A stretch of 46,635 nucleotides of DNA from 66-474 sp035688305 (GTDB taxonomy: Bacteria > Pseudomonadota > Gammaproteobacteria > Xanthomonadales > Rhodanobacteraceae): the NCBI GenBank assembly GCA_035688305.1, contig DASSNC010000102.1, forward strand, positions 1-46,635. Direction: 5' to 3'. Below, one piece after another: positions 14,774 to 24,702 of this stretch (positions within the stretch are counted from its first letter, which is position 1; each line of letters begins with the position of its first letter). The notes under the pieces are model-generated. The model did no database searches, was not told where the DNA came from, and worked only from the letters and a program-made list of their open reading frames with translations. Both the position numbers and the translations under genes were made by a program.

Positions 14774-15858
14774 ACGCCGGCATGCCCGCACCCGTGCTGA
14801 TCATGGCCGGCGGCACCGGCGGCCACATCTTCCCCGGCCTCGCGGTGGCGGCGGCCTTGCGCGCGCGCGATGTACCGGTGGTGTGGTTGGGTGCGCGCGG
14901 CGGCATGGAAAACCGCATCGTGCCTGAGCACCACATCGACTTGCGGACGGTGCCGGTAACGGGCCTGCGTGGCAAGAGCCTGCTGCAACGCCTCGCGGCG
15001 CCCTGGATGTTGCTGCGTGCAGGGTTCGCTGCGTGGAAAGTCCTGCGCGCGGTGCAACCGCGCTGCGTGTTGTCGCTGGGCGGATACGCCGCGGGTCCCG
15101 GTGGCATCGCCGCGTGGTTGCAACGCAGGCCGCTGCTGGTGCACGAACAGAACCGCGTTGCCGGATACACCAACCGCGTGCTCGCCAGGCGCGCGCGCAA
15201 GGTGATGACGGGCTTCGTCGACGCCTTCCCGCCGACACTGCAGGCCGAGTGGACCGGCAATCCGGTGCGTGCCGCGATTGCCGCATTGGCATCGCCGTCG
15301 GCGCGCTTCGCCGTCCGCACCGGCGCGCCGCACCTGCTGGTGCTGGGCGGCAGCCTGGGTGCGCGCACCTTGAACCAGGGCGTGCCGAATGCACTGTCGC
15401 TGATCCCGGACGACCGCCGTCCGGAAGTGCTGCACCAGTGCGGCAACGCGAATGTCGAAACGACCCGCGCCGCCTACAACCGCCTGCACGTGGACGCGCA
15501 GGTCGAGCCGTTCCTCGACGACATGCCGGCGGCCTACGCGTGGGCCGACCTCGTGGTGTGTCGCGCCGGCGCCTTGACGCTGGCGGAACTGGCGGCCGCG
15601 GGCCTCGGCGCGATCCTGCTGCCGTATCCGTACGCGGTGGACGATCACCAGACGAAAAACGCCGAGGGCTTTGTTGCGATTGGCGCGGCCGAGTTGGTGC
15701 AGGACCGCGACTTCGAACCCTCGCGCTTCGCCGGAATGCTCGAACAGCTGCTGCGCGACGGCGACAAGCGGCTGGCGATGGCCAGGGCTGCGCGCACCCT
15801 GGCCAAGCCGGATGCCGCCGACACCATCGCGCAACGTTGCCTGGAGGTGGCCGCATGA
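14770..15858 (+). CDS. murG: Lipid II synthase MurG (UDP-GlcNAc transferase)
   Basis: A 362-residue GT28 glycosyltransferase that adds GlcNAc to lipid I on the inner face of the membrane. Signatures: MAGGTGGHIFPGLAVA near residue 15, VHEQNRVAGYTNRVLARRA near 125, VLGGSLGARTLN near 193, and RAGALTLAELAAAGLGAILL with PYPYAVDDHQTKNA (nucleotide-sugar site) near 265–300. ATGA overlaps join it to both ftsW and murC. Confidence 0.98.
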   Translation: MNAGMPAPVLIMAGGTGGHIFPGLAVAAALRARDVPVVWLGARGGMENRIVPEHHIDLRTVPVTGLRGKSLLQRLAAPWMLLRAGFAAWKVLRAVQPRCVLSLGGYAAGPGGIAAWLQRRPLLVHEQNRVAGYTNRVLARRARKVMTGFVDAFPPTLQAEWTGNPVRAAIAALASPSARFAVRTGAPHLLVLGGSLGARTLNQGVPNALSLIPDDRRPEVLHQCGNANVETTRAAYNRLHVDAQVEPFLDDMPAAYAWADLVVCRAGALTLAELAAAGLGAILLPYPYAVDDHQTKNAEGFVAIGAAELVQDRDFEPSRFAGMLEQLLRDGDKRLAMARAARTLAKPDAADTIAQRCLEVAA

Positions 15859-17294
15859 CGCCGCATCGCTTGCCACCGCACGGCGACATCATGCAGGGCT
15901 TCCGGCGCGTGCATTTCATCGGCATCGGTGGCGCCGGCATGAGCGGCATCGCCGAGGTATTGCACACGCTTGGCTACGACGTGTCCGGATCGGATCGCGC
16001 CGCATCGGCCGTGACCGAACGGCTTGCGGCGATGGGCGTTGACGTTGCGATCGGCCACGCCGCCGAGCACGTCGCCAACGTCGATGCGGTGGTGGTTTCA
16101 AGTGCCATCAAGTCCGACAACGCCGAGCTGGTCGCTGCACAGGAACGCCGCATCCCGGTGGTGCCGCGCGCCGAGATGCTGGGCGAGCTGATGCGCTTCC
16201 GGCGCGGCATCGCGGTGGCCGGTACCCACGGCAAGACCACCACGACCAGCCTTGTCGCCAGCGTGCTGGCCGAGGCGGGTTATGACCCGACCTTCGTGAT
16301 CGGCGGGCAACTGCTTTCCGCTGGCGCGCATGCGCGCCTTGGTGCCGGCAACTACCTCGTGGCCGAGGCCGACGAGTCCGATGGCTCGTTCCTGAAGTTG
16401 TCGCCCGTGGCCTCCATCATCACCAACATCGATGCCGATCACCTTGATCACTACCACGAAGATTTTTCCGAGCTGAAGCAGGCTTTCGCGGACTTCCTGC
16501 ATCGGCTGCCGTTCTACGGACTTGCGGTGCTGTGCGTGGACGATCCCGAGGTGGCGGCGCTGGCGCAGGCAACCCCACGCTCAATCCTCACCTACGGCAT
16601 CGAGCAGGCTGCCGACGTGCGCGGGTCCAACCTGCGCGCCGACGGTGCCCGCATGCACTTCGACCTCGCCTTGCCGAACCAGCCTTCATTGCCGGTGACG
16701 CTCAACCTGCCGGGCCGACACAACGTGTTGAACGCGCTGGCCGCGGCCACGCTCGGCTGGCATCTCGGGGTGGAGCCGTTCGCGATCGCGCGCGCGCTGG
16801 AGTGCTTCCAGGGCGTGGGCCGGCGCTTCAACGTCAACGGCGAGCTGCCGATCGACTCGGGCAAGGTGCTGCTGGTCGATGACTACGGCCACCATCCGCG
16901 CGAAATCGCCGCGGTGATGCAGGCCGCGCGCGCGGGTTGGCCGGAACGTCGCCTCGTGATCGTGTTCCAGCCGCATCGCTACACCCGCACCCGCGACCTG
17001 CTGGACGACTTCGCAGGCGTGTTGTGCGAGGCCGATGCGCTGGTCTTGACCGATGTGTATCCCGCCGGCGAGACGCCGATCGCGGGTGCCGATGGCCGCG
17101 CGCTGGCACGTGCGGTGCGTGCGCGCGGCAAGGTCGATCCGGTATTCGTCGAACATCCGCGCGATCTGCGCGAGGCGCTGCCGGCGCTGCTGCGCGATGG
17201 CGACCTGGTGCTGCTGCTCGGCGCCGGCGACATCGGTGCGGCGGCGGTGGAACTTGCTCGTCGCGGGCATCTGAAATCGGAGAACGCTGCATGA
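15855..17294 (+). CDS. murC: UDP-MurNAc : L-alanine ligase MurC
   Basis: A 479-residue Mur ligase for the first amino acid of the stem peptide. The UDP-binding motif HFIGIGGAGMSGIAEVL is near residue 19, the ATP loop AGTHGKTTTTSLVAS near 122, and the ADESDGSFL and DDYGHHPREI motifs are present. The ATG at 15855 overlaps the murG stop. An internal ATG at 15891 lies nearer the first motif, but the upstream one fits the coupled arrangement of the operon. Confidence 0.97.
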   Translation: MTPHRLPPHGDIMQGFRRVHFIGIGGAGMSGIAEVLHTLGYDVSGSDRAASAVTERLAAMGVDVAIGHAAEHVANVDAVVVSSAIKSDNAELVAAQERRIPVVPRAEMLGELMRFRRGIAVAGTHGKTTTTSLVASVLAEAGYDPTFVIGGQLLSAGAHARLGAGNYLVAEADESDGSFLKLSPVASIITNIDADHLDHYHEDFSELKQAFADFLHRLPFYGLAVLCVDDPEVAALAQATPRSILTYGIEQAADVRGSNLRADGARMHFDLALPNQPSLPVTLNLPGRHNVLNALAAATLGWHLGVEPFAIARALECFQGVGRRFNVNGELPIDSGKVLLVDDYGHHPREIAAVMQAARAGWPERRLVIVFQPHRYTRTRDLLDDFAGVLCEADALVLTDVYPAGETPIAGADGRALARAVRARGKVDPVFVEHPRDLREALPALLRDGDLVLLLGAGDIGAAAVELARRGHLKSENAA

Positions 17295-18259
17295 CGCATC
17301 AATCTGCCATCCACCGCATCACCGATCCGCGCGACTTCGGCCGCGTCGCGGTGGTCATGGGCGGAAGTTCCGCCGAGCGCGAGGTGTCGTTGCATTCCGG
17401 CCAGGGCGTGCTGGATGCGCTGAAGGGCCGCGGTGTCGACGCGCATGCGATCGATGGCATTCCGGCCTTGCTGGATGCGGTGCGCGCCGGGCACTTCGCG
17501 CGCGTGTTCAACATCCTGCATGGCCAGCACGGCGGTGGCGAGGACGGCGTCCTGCAGGGCGCGCTGGATTCGCTGCACATTCCGTACACGGGTTCCGGCG
17601 TGCTCGGCTCGGCGCTGTCGATGGACAAGGTGCGCAGCAAGTGGGTCTGGGGTTCACTGGACTTGCCCACGCCGAAGTTCATGCCGCTGCCGCGTGGCGG
17701 CGACGTGCATGCCGCGGCGCGCCACGTCGGCTTCCCGTTGATCGTGAAACCCGCAAGCGAGGGTTCCAGCGTCGGCGTGTCGCGGGTGTTCGACGCGTCC
17801 GGTCTCGATGATGCGGTGACGCTCGCGCAGCGCTACCCCGGCGACATGCTGATGGAAAAGCTGATCGAAGGTGACGAGTTCACCGTCTCGATCCTTGGCC
17901 GCGAGGTGCTGCCCAGTATCCGCATCGTGCCGAAGGGCGAGTACTACGACTACAACGCCAAGTACATCGCCGAAGACACGCAATACATTTGCCCAGGCCT
18001 CGATGGCGAGGCGGAAGCGGGCTTGCGCTCGCTGGCATTGCGGGCCTTCGATGCGCTGGGTTGCTCCGGTTGGGGCCGCGTCGACGTCATGCGCGATCGC
18101 CAGGGCCGCAACTGGCTGCTGGAGGTCAACACCGCGCCTGGCATGACCTCGCACTCATTGGTGCCGAAAGCCGCGGCGCAAGCCGGCATCGACTATGCCG
18201 AATTGTGCTGGCGGGTACTGGCAACTTCGTTCGACCGCGAAGCAGGAGGCGCCGCGTGA
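17291..18259 (+). CDS. ddlB: D-alanine–D-alanine ligase B
   Basis: A 322-residue ATP-grasp ligase producing D-Ala-D-Ala for MurF. Signatures: VVMGGSSAEREVSLHSG near residue 19, N-I-L-H-G-x-x-G-G-x-E-D-G, KPASEGSSVGVSRV near 154, and the metal and product motif EVNTAPGMTSHSLVPKAA near 278. ATGA overlap with murC and GTGA overlap with ftsQ. Confidence 0.97.
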   Translation: MTHQSAIHRITDPRDFGRVAVVMGGSSAEREVSLHSGQGVLDALKGRGVDAHAIDGIPALLDAVRAGHFARVFNILHGQHGGGEDGVLQGALDSLHIPYTGSGVLGSALSMDKVRSKWVWGSLDLPTPKFMPLPRGGDVHAAARHVGFPLIVKPASEGSSVGVSRVFDASGLDDAVTLAQRYPGDMLMEKLIEGDEFTVSILGREVLPSIRIVPKGEYYDYNAKYIAEDTQYICPGLDGEAEAGLRSLALRAFDALGCSGWGRVDVMRDRQGRNWLLEVNTAPGMTSHSLVPKAAAQAGIDYAELCWRVLATSFDREAGGAA

Positions 18260-19023
18260 AGGGCATCGCTTCCCTGCGCCTCGCCGCCTGGTTGATCGCA
18301 ATCGTGCTGGTTGCGTTGCCGGTGGTGGGCGTCATGCAAGGCTGGTTCGCCTCGGACCGCTGGCCGGTGCGCCAACTGCAGGTGCACGCGACGTTCCGGC
18401 ACGTCAGTTCCGACCAGGTGCGGGCCGCGGTGACGCCGTCGCTGGGTGCCGGATTCTTCGCGATCGACCTCGACAAGGTGCGCGATGCGGTGGCAAAGCT
18501 GCCGTGGGTGGGGCAGGTCGAAGTCAGCAAGCGCTGGCCGGATGCGCTGGACATCACCGTCCACGAAATCGAACCGGTTGCGCGTTGGGGCAGCACTGCC
18601 TTGCTCGGCCGCAACGGGCGGGTATTCACGGTGCCCGACCCCGGCGTCGTCAACGGCTTGCCGCAGTTCAACGCGCCCGATGGCCGCGCCGCCGACGTGA
18701 TGGCGTTCTTCCACACCGCGCAGCAGGACTTCACGCCGTACGGCCTGCAGGTGACCGGCGTCGATCTGTCGGCGCGAGGCAGTTGGTCGCTCACGCTTTC
18801 CAATGGCGGACACGTCGTGGTGGGCGGCGATGCGCCCGACCGGCGGCTCGCGCGCTTCGCGGCGGCGCTGCCGATATTGATGCGCGGGCGCGACGGTGGA
18901 TTCACCTATGCCGACTTGCGCTACAGCAACGGCTTCGCGGTGCGTTGGCCCGATGCGGCCACGCCCGTTTCCCATGCAAACCCAACCAATGGTGGCTCCC
19001 ATGCTGCTGACCGAAACGTTTAG
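18256..19023 (+). CDS. ftsQ: Cell division protein FtsQ
   Basis: A 255-residue bitopic protein with a short cytoplasmic segment, a transmembrane helix (about residues 8–28), a POTRA domain (W-P-V-R-x-L-x-V ... L-P-W-V-G-Q-V-E-V-S-K-R-W-P-D, about 35–105) and a beta domain. FtsQ recruits FtsL and FtsB to the divisome. The start is a GTG at 18256 overlapping the ddlB stop (GTGA). It is slightly shorter than the E. coli protein (276). Confidence 0.95.
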   Translation: MKGIASLRLAAWLIAIVLVALPVVGVMQGWFASDRWPVRQLQVHATFRHVSSDQVRAAVTPSLGAGFFAIDLDKVRDAVAKLPWVGQVEVSKRWPDALDITVHEIEPVARWGSTALLGRNGRVFTVPDPGVVNGLPQFNAPDGRAADVMAFFHTAQQDFTPYGLQVTGVDLSARGSWSLTLSNGGHVVVGGDAPDRRLARFAAALPILMRGRDGGFTYADLRYSNGFAVRWPDAATPVSHANPTNGGSHAADRNV

Positions 19024-19027
19024 ACCC

Positions 19028-20266
19028 ATGAGTCGCAAGAGCAACAAGCACCTCGTGGTGGGCCTTGATATCGGCACCTCCAAGGTGATGGCGATCGTCG
19101 GCGAATACCTGCCCGGTGAACCGGTCGAGGTGATCGGCTTCGGCAGCCACATCTCGCGCGGGATGAAGAAAGGTGTCGTGGTGGAAATCGAGTCGAACGT
19201 GAACTCGATCCGGCGCGCCGTCGAAGAGGCCGAGCAAATGGCCGGCTGCGACATCCGCTCGGTGTGCGCGACGATCTCGGGCAGTCACCTCGAGACCCAC
19301 AATTCGCATGGCGCGGCCCCGATCCGTGACCGCGAAGTGGCGCCGGATGACCTGGAGCAGGTGCTGGAATCGGCCAGCGCGGTCGCGATCCCGGCCGATC
19401 GCAAGGTGCTCTACAAGGAGCCACAGGAATACCGCATCGACGGCCAGGACGGCATCCGCCACCCGATCGGGATGAGCGGCGTGCGGCTGGAGGCGGGTGT
19501 GCATCTCGTCACCGGCGCCGCCTCGGCGGTGCAAAACCTCACCAAATGCATCCAGCGTTGTGGCCTCGCCGTCGATGAGCTGGTGCCGGGCGCGGTGGCC
19601 ACCGCCAAGGCCGTGTTGACCGAGGACGAGCGCGAGCTGGGCGTGTGCGTGGTCGACATCGGCGCCGGCACCACCGACATCGCGATCTATGCGCAGGGCG
19701 CGATCCGCTATACCAAGTCGTTGCCGCTCGGCGGCGACCAGGTGACCTCCGACATTTCCCAATACGTGCAGACACCGACCGCGAACGCGGAAGAGATCAA
19801 GGTGAAGTACGGCTGCGCGCTGGCGCAGCTGGCGCGCGGCGAGGAAACCATCCAGGTGCCGAGCGTGGGCGATCGCCCGCCACGGCGCCTGCAGCGGCAG
19901 GCGCTGGCGCAGTCGATCCAGGCGCGCTACGAGGAGATCTTCGAGATCGTGCAGGACGAATTGCGCCGCTCGGGCTATGAAAACCTGCTGGCTGCGGGGG
20001 TCGTGCTGGCGGGCGGTGCGTCCCGCATCGAGGGCGCGCTGTATCTGGCCGAAGAGGTCTTCCACAAGATGGTGCGCCTCGGCGTACCGCAGCACGTGAT
20101 CGGCGCGACCGAAATGATCGCCACGCCGGCGAATGCAGCCGGCGTCGGTCTGCTGTTGCAAGGCTCGCGCGGCGGTGTCGGTGGGCGCGCGCTGGGCGGC
20201 GCGGTTGGCGAAAGCGTGGCCGGCTTCATGGGCAAGGCCCGCGGCTGGTTGACACGGAATTTCTAG
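19028..20266 (+). CDS. ftsA: Cell division protein FtsA
   Basis: A 412-residue actin-like ATPase that anchors FtsZ to the membrane. Signatures: VGLDIGTSKVMAIVGEY (phosphate 1), CVVDIGAGTTDIAIYAQG (phosphate 2), VLAGGASRIEGALYLAEEVF (adenosine), and the C-terminal amphipathic helix GFMGKARGWLTRNF that inserts into the membrane. It starts four bases after the ftsQ stop; a 147-base gap with hairpins follows before ftsZ. Confidence 0.98.
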   Translation: MSRKSNKHLVVGLDIGTSKVMAIVGEYLPGEPVEVIGFGSHISRGMKKGVVVEIESNVNSIRRAVEEAEQMAGCDIRSVCATISGSHLETHNSHGAAPIRDREVAPDDLEQVLESASAVAIPADRKVLYKEPQEYRIDGQDGIRHPIGMSGVRLEAGVHLVTGAASAVQNLTKCIQRCGLAVDELVPGAVATAKAVLTEDERELGVCVVDIGAGTTDIAIYAQGAIRYTKSLPLGGDQVTSDISQYVQTPTANAEEIKVKYGCALAQLARGEETIQVPSVGDRPPRRLQRQALAQSIQARYEEIFEIVQDELRRSGYENLLAAGVVLAGGASRIEGALYLAEEVFHKMVRLGVPQHVIGATEMIATPANAAGVGLLLQGSRGGVGGRALGGAVGESVAGFMGKARGWLTRNF

Positions 20267-20271
20267 GACAC

Positions 20272-20355
20272 GGCGGGCTCCGGGAAGGAGTCCGCCACGA
20301 TGGTGCTGCGGCGCCATCTGCGCCCCAACCGGGGCAAGCCCGCCGAAACGGCGGG
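20272..20355 (+). other. Three hairpins in the ftsA–ftsZ gap
   Basis: Three stem-loops follow one another: GGCGGGCTCC/GGAGTCCGCC (20272–20296, ten pairs with one G-T, loop GGGAA), GCCCC/GGGGC (20322–20335, loop AACC) and CCCGCCG/CGGCGGG (20339–20355, loop AAA). None is followed by a T-run, so they are not typical terminators; they may affect mRNA processing or ftsZ translation. Confidence 0.6.
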
Positions 20356-20365
20356 AATCATCCAC

Positions 20366-20403
20366 GGCAGCAATGCCAAGGCAGCAATACCAAGGCAGCA
20401 TGG
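20366..20403 (+). repeat. 14-bp tandem repeat just upstream of ftsZ
   Basis: GGCAGCAATGCCAA (20366–20379) is followed by GGCAGCAATACCAA (20380–20393) and a partial third unit GGCAGCATGG (20394–20403) that runs into the ftsZ Shine-Dalgarno GGAGG at 20402–20406. Confidence 0.9.
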
Positions 20404-20413
20404 AGGACGGGCA

Positions 20414-21619
<1,206 letters not shown>

Positions 21620-22021
21620 TTGATGGCAAGCCGCGTGCGTGGATGCCGGCTGGACGCCTGGCATCGGCACGCACGGCTGGTCGCAGCATCGAAGGGAGTC
21701 GCAGGCTGCGCTCCAGCGTAGCGGTCAAGGTTGGCCCCAACCATCGGTCCCGTACCGCCGGACTCCCGTCCCCGGCGTTGCGGGACACGCGGGTGGCGGG
21801 CATCAGGCCGATCCGGCGGAACTTGTCCGCCGGCACGCTGTCTCCAATCAACATGGCCCGAATTGGCTGGAGGCCGTGCCGGGGTGGGGATGCAGCGATC
21901 AATCAGTGTCGTCCCGATGGATGCGGGGGTAACTGAACGCACCAGTCCACTTTATTCGACAGGTCAACCGTGATACGATCGGCCCGTTTTTAGCGTTGTC
22001 CTAACAGGATTCCAACGAAAA
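21620..22021. other. ftsZ–lpxC intergenic region
   Basis: About 400 bases without a recognisable gene. It contains a perfect 8-bp hairpin CCGGCGGA-ACTTG-TCCGCCGG (21813–21833) with no T-run after it. The last 80 bases are AT-richer and probably hold the lpxC promoter. Short open frames here show no family features. Confidence 0.55.
21951..21979 (+). promoter_or_regulatory. Possible lpxC promoter
   Basis: TACGAT at 21974–21979 resembles a -10; TTTATT at 21951–21956, 17 bases upstream, is a poor -35. The position, about 40 bases before lpxC in an AT-rich patch, is the main support. Confidence 0.4.
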
Positions 22022-22933
22022 ATGATCAAGCAGCGCACGCTCAAGAACGTGATCCGCGCGACGGGCGTCGGCCTGCACACGGGGGAAAAGGTCTATATGA
22101 CCTTGCGTCCCGCCGCGGTCAACTCCGGCATCGTGTTTCGCCGTACCGACTTGCCGGAGCCGGTTTCGATCCCGTCCCGTTGCGAGTTCGTGGGTGACAC
22201 CCGCTTGTCCACCACGCTGGCCAGCGGCGACGTGCGCGTATCGACCGTCGAGCATCTGTTGTCGGCAATGGCGGGCCTCGGCATCGACAATGCCTATGTC
22301 GACCTGTCCGCGCCGGAAGTCCCGATCATGGATGGCAGCGCCGGTCCGTTCGTGTTCCTGCTGCAATCGGCGGGCATCGAGGAACAGGCCGCGCCCAAAC
22401 GCTTCATCCGCGTGAAAAAGCCGATCAAGGTCGAAGATGGCGACAAGTGGGCGCAATTCGAGCCCTTCGACGGCTTCAAGGTCGGCTTCTCGATCGAATT
22501 CGCACACCCCATTTTTTCGCGCCGCGCCTCGCGCGCCGAAATCGACTTCTCGACCACTTCCTTCGTGAAGGAAGTCAGCCGCGCCCGTACCTTCGGCTTC
22601 ATGCGCGACATCGAAATGCTGCGCGAGAAAAACCTGGCGCTCGGCGGCTCGATGGACAACGCCATCGTGCTGGACGACTATCGGGTGCTTAACGAAGATG
22701 GCCTGCGTTACGAGGACGAGTTCGTCAAGCACAAGATCCTCGATGCCATCGGCGACCTCTACCTGCTCGGGCACAGCCTGATCGGTGCGTTCTTTGGCCA
22801 CAAGTCCGGCCACGAGCTGAACAATCGCCTGCTGCGCGCGTTGATTGCCGACAAGTCGGCCTGGGAAGAAGTCACCTTCGACGATCCAGCGCTGGCGCCG
22901 ATTTCCTACGCGCACCCCGCGCAAGCCGTCTGA
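22022..22933 (+). CDS. lpxC: UDP-3-O-acyl-GlcNAc deacetylase LpxC
   Basis: A 303-residue zinc enzyme for the committed step of lipid A synthesis. Zinc ligands H78 (in VEHLLSA), H237 and D241 (H-K-I-L-D) are present, as are MDGSAGPF and the catalytic-His region GHKSGHELNN. Length and numbering agree with E. coli LpxC (305). An AGGA lies 12 bases before the ATG. A GC-rich hairpin CGGCGCC-TGC-GGCGCCG (22963–22979) 30 bases after the stop may mark its 3' end. The cellular position after ftsZ is standard. Confidence 0.98.
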   Translation: MIKQRTLKNVIRATGVGLHTGEKVYMTLRPAAVNSGIVFRRTDLPEPVSIPSRCEFVGDTRLSTTLASGDVRVSTVEHLLSAMAGLGIDNAYVDLSAPEVPIMDGSAGPFVFLLQSAGIEEQAAPKRFIRVKKPIKVEDGDKWAQFEPFDGFKVGFSIEFAHPIFSRRASRAEIDFSTTSFVKEVSRARTFGFMRDIEMLREKNLALGGSMDNAIVLDDYRVLNEDGLRYEDEFVKHKILDAIGDLYLLGHSLIGAFFGHKSGHELNNRLLRALIADKSAWEEVTFDDPALAPISYAHPAQAV

Positions 22934-23139
22934 CCGCAGTTCACGGTCGCTCGCCGCGTACCCGGCGCCTGCGGCGCCGCGCGCCCCTTCACCTTGGTGT
23001 GTGACGCGGCAACCCGCGGACTGGCCAGATACAGCTGGTGAATCAGCGACTTGAGCGACGCCAGCGGTCACGGTCGACCAGCCTGGCAGGGGGGCGTCAT
23101 CATGGCACCGGTCGCTCCGACCGAGTCTCGCCCCATGAC

Positions 23140-23183
23140 GGACAGGTGGCACAATTGTGGCGGACCTGTCACAGTTCGTGACA
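23140..23183. promoter_or_regulatory. Nested palindromes, operator-like
   Basis: GACAGGT (23141–23147) is the inverse complement of ACCTGTC (23164–23170); between them lies the perfect palindrome CACAATTGTG (23150–23159). A further perfect dyad TGTCAC-AGTTC-GTGACA covers 23167–23183. The set looks like a protein-binding site or RNA structure; no regulator can be named. Confidence 0.5.
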
Positions 23184-23220
23184 TTGTTCTGACTTCGGTT
23201 GGCTCAGGCCGCTCGCCGTG

Positions 23221-23229
23221 TGCTATAAA
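23221..23229 (+). promoter_or_regulatory. Extended -10 promoter motif pointing antisense into dciA
   Basis: TGCTATAAA fits an extended -10 (TGnTATAAT with one mismatch). TTGGCT at 23199–23204 could serve as -35 but the spacing is 19. Transcription would start near 23236 and run toward 23287, where dciA ends on the opposite strand. Confidence 0.45.
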
Positions 23230-23286
23230 TTTGCGCTTCCATCGGATGATGGAGGGGGCGAAAGCGGTTGCGGACGACAGGTTTCG

Positions 23287-23703
23287 TCAGGCGGTCGGAT
23301 TCGCCGCTTGGTCGGCGAGTTCGAGAAAGAGCGCGCGCAGTTCCGGGTCGGCGATCGCGGTTGCCGCGGCGCGGATGGTTTCGGCAGCGCGTGGTGACAG
23401 CGTTCGATCCGTGGCGGAGTCCACCTGCGGCATTGGTAGCGGTATCACCTTGGCCGTGACGGACGTTGCCGCCAGCCCCAGGGAGCGTACTGCAGCAAGG
23501 ATGCAAGCCTGATCCATGCGCACGCGCGTGGCCCAGGCGGGCGATTCCACCAACAGCAGGACGCGATCGTTGCGCAGGCCGGCGTGCCAAACGTGCTCGC
23601 GCAGCGGTGCAGGCAACACGGGAACAATCCGTTGACTCAAGCGGTCAACATCGCGGGCCCGGGCAGCCAGATCGGCTACCGGGGCGCATTGCGACAGTGG
23701 CAT
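23287..23703 (-). CDS. dciA: DciA-type replicative helicase loader (DUF721)
   Basis: A 138-residue DUF721 protein. The N-terminal half carries the DciA-type core: R-D-V-D-R-L-S-Q-R-I, P-A-P-L-R-E-H-V-W and V-L-L-L-V-E-S-P-A-W-A-T-R-V-R (about residues 17–75), followed by a less conserved tail. DciA loads the replicative helicase DnaB in bacteria lacking DnaC. The place between lpxC and an M23 peptidase–secA pair is the same as in Pseudomonas. The ATG at 23703 is preferred; a TTG at 23748 would add 15 residues. No clear Shine-Dalgarno is seen for either. Confidence 0.85.
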   Translation of the reverse strand: MPLSQCAPVADLAARARDVDRLSQRIVPVLPAPLREHVWHAGLRNDRVLLLVESPAWATRVRMDQACILAAVRSLGLAATSVTAKVIPLPMPQVDSATDRTLSPRAAETIRAAATAIADPELRALFLELADQAANPTA

Positions 23704-23769
23704 CGGGCCGCGGGTGTCGCGTGGTGGCTGGACTGGAGACAAATTCAATGACGGTTACGGTTGATTGAC

Positions 23770-24702
23770 ATGAGCATGATACTGGTGGCGCGCTCGCAGC
23801 GATCCGCAGGCTTGAGTGACTGGTTGCAGGAGCGCACGCTTGCGCATCGGCGGCTGTGTTGGCGCTTTGCACTGGGCGCGGCACTGTGCGTTGCCGCCAG
23901 TGCGGCCGTCGCAGTGTGGATCGCCAGCCCCGGCAGCCGCACCCTCGCGCAGATTGCCTCGATGCACCAGCAGATCGACGCCCAGAAGGCCGAATTGGCG
24001 CGGGTGCGCAGCGACGCGCAGCGCGACATCAGCCGGATGGCCATCAAGCTGGGTGAGCTGCAAGCCGATTCGGCGCGGCTCGACGCACTCGGGCAGCGGC
24101 TGGTTGCGACCGGCAAGCTCGACCCCGCAGAGTTCGACTTCAGCCAGCCGCCTGCGATGGGTGGCCCTGAAAAAACCGTGCCGCCCGAGCGCGCCTTGCC
24201 GTTCGACCTGAGTGTGAGCATGGAGCAGTTGGCGCAACGCTTCGATTCGCAACAGACCAAGCTGGGCGTGCTGCAGTCGCTGCTCACCAATCGCACGGTC
24301 ACGGCCAGCCTGATCCCGTCGGGCATGCCGGTGCACGAGGGCTACATCACCTCGCCGTTCGGTGAGCGCATCGATCCGTTCACCGGCAAGGAAAGTTTCC
24401 ACCCGGGCCTCGACATCGGCGTGCCGTTCGGCGAGGCCGTGCGCGCGCTGGCCGCGGGCGTCGTTACCTATGCAGGCGTGCGCCCCGGCTACGGCGACGT
24501 GGTCGAGATCGACCATGGTGGCGGTTACATGACCCGCTACGCGCACAACAGCAAGCTCCTCGTGCACGTGGGCGAGTACGTGCACGGCGGCGAGCCGATC
24601 TCCGACGCCGGGTCCTCGGGCCGCTCGACCGGCCCCCACGTGCATCTGGAAGTCTGGCACAACGGCAAGCTGGTCAATCCGATCGCCTACGTGCGCAGAT
24701 AG
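23770..24702 (+). CDS. M23 family metallopeptidase (LytM-type), membrane-anchored
   Basis: A protein of about 310 residues with an N-terminal transmembrane helix (about residues 32–52), a coiled-coil stretch (about 62–110) and a C-terminal M23 peptidase domain. Zinc ligands of active enzymes are present: H211-x-x-x-D215 in FHPGLDIG and H290-V-H292 in GPHVHLEVW. It probably cleaves peptidoglycan cross-bridges in the periplasm or regulates such enzymes. It is divergent from dciA and 115 bases before secA. Start candidates at 23770 and 23776 differ by two residues. Confidence 0.9.
   Translation: MSMILVARSQRSAGLSDWLQERTLAHRRLCWRFALGAALCVAASAAVAVWIASPGSRTLAQIASMHQQIDAQKAELARVRSDAQRDISRMAIKLGELQADSARLDALGQRLVATGKLDPAEFDFSQPPAMGGPEKTVPPERALPFDLSVSMEQLAQRFDSQQTKLGVLQSLLTNRTVTASLIPSGMPVHEGYITSPFGERIDPFTGKESFHPGLDIGVPFGEAVRALAAGVVTYAGVRPGYGDVVEIDHGGGYMTRYAHNSKLLVHVGEYVHGGEPISDAGSSGRSTGPHVHLEVWHNGKLVNPIAYVRR

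Larger units (their letters stand above)
22934..23286. other. Gap between convergent lpxC and dciA, with palindromes and a promoter-like site
   Basis: About 350 bases between two convergent genes, so promoters are not expected here. It nevertheless holds a nested set of palindromes (23140–23183) and an extended -10 motif (23221–23229). No protein-coding frame was convincing. An unannotated small RNA on the plus strand is possible but unproven. Confidence 0.5.
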
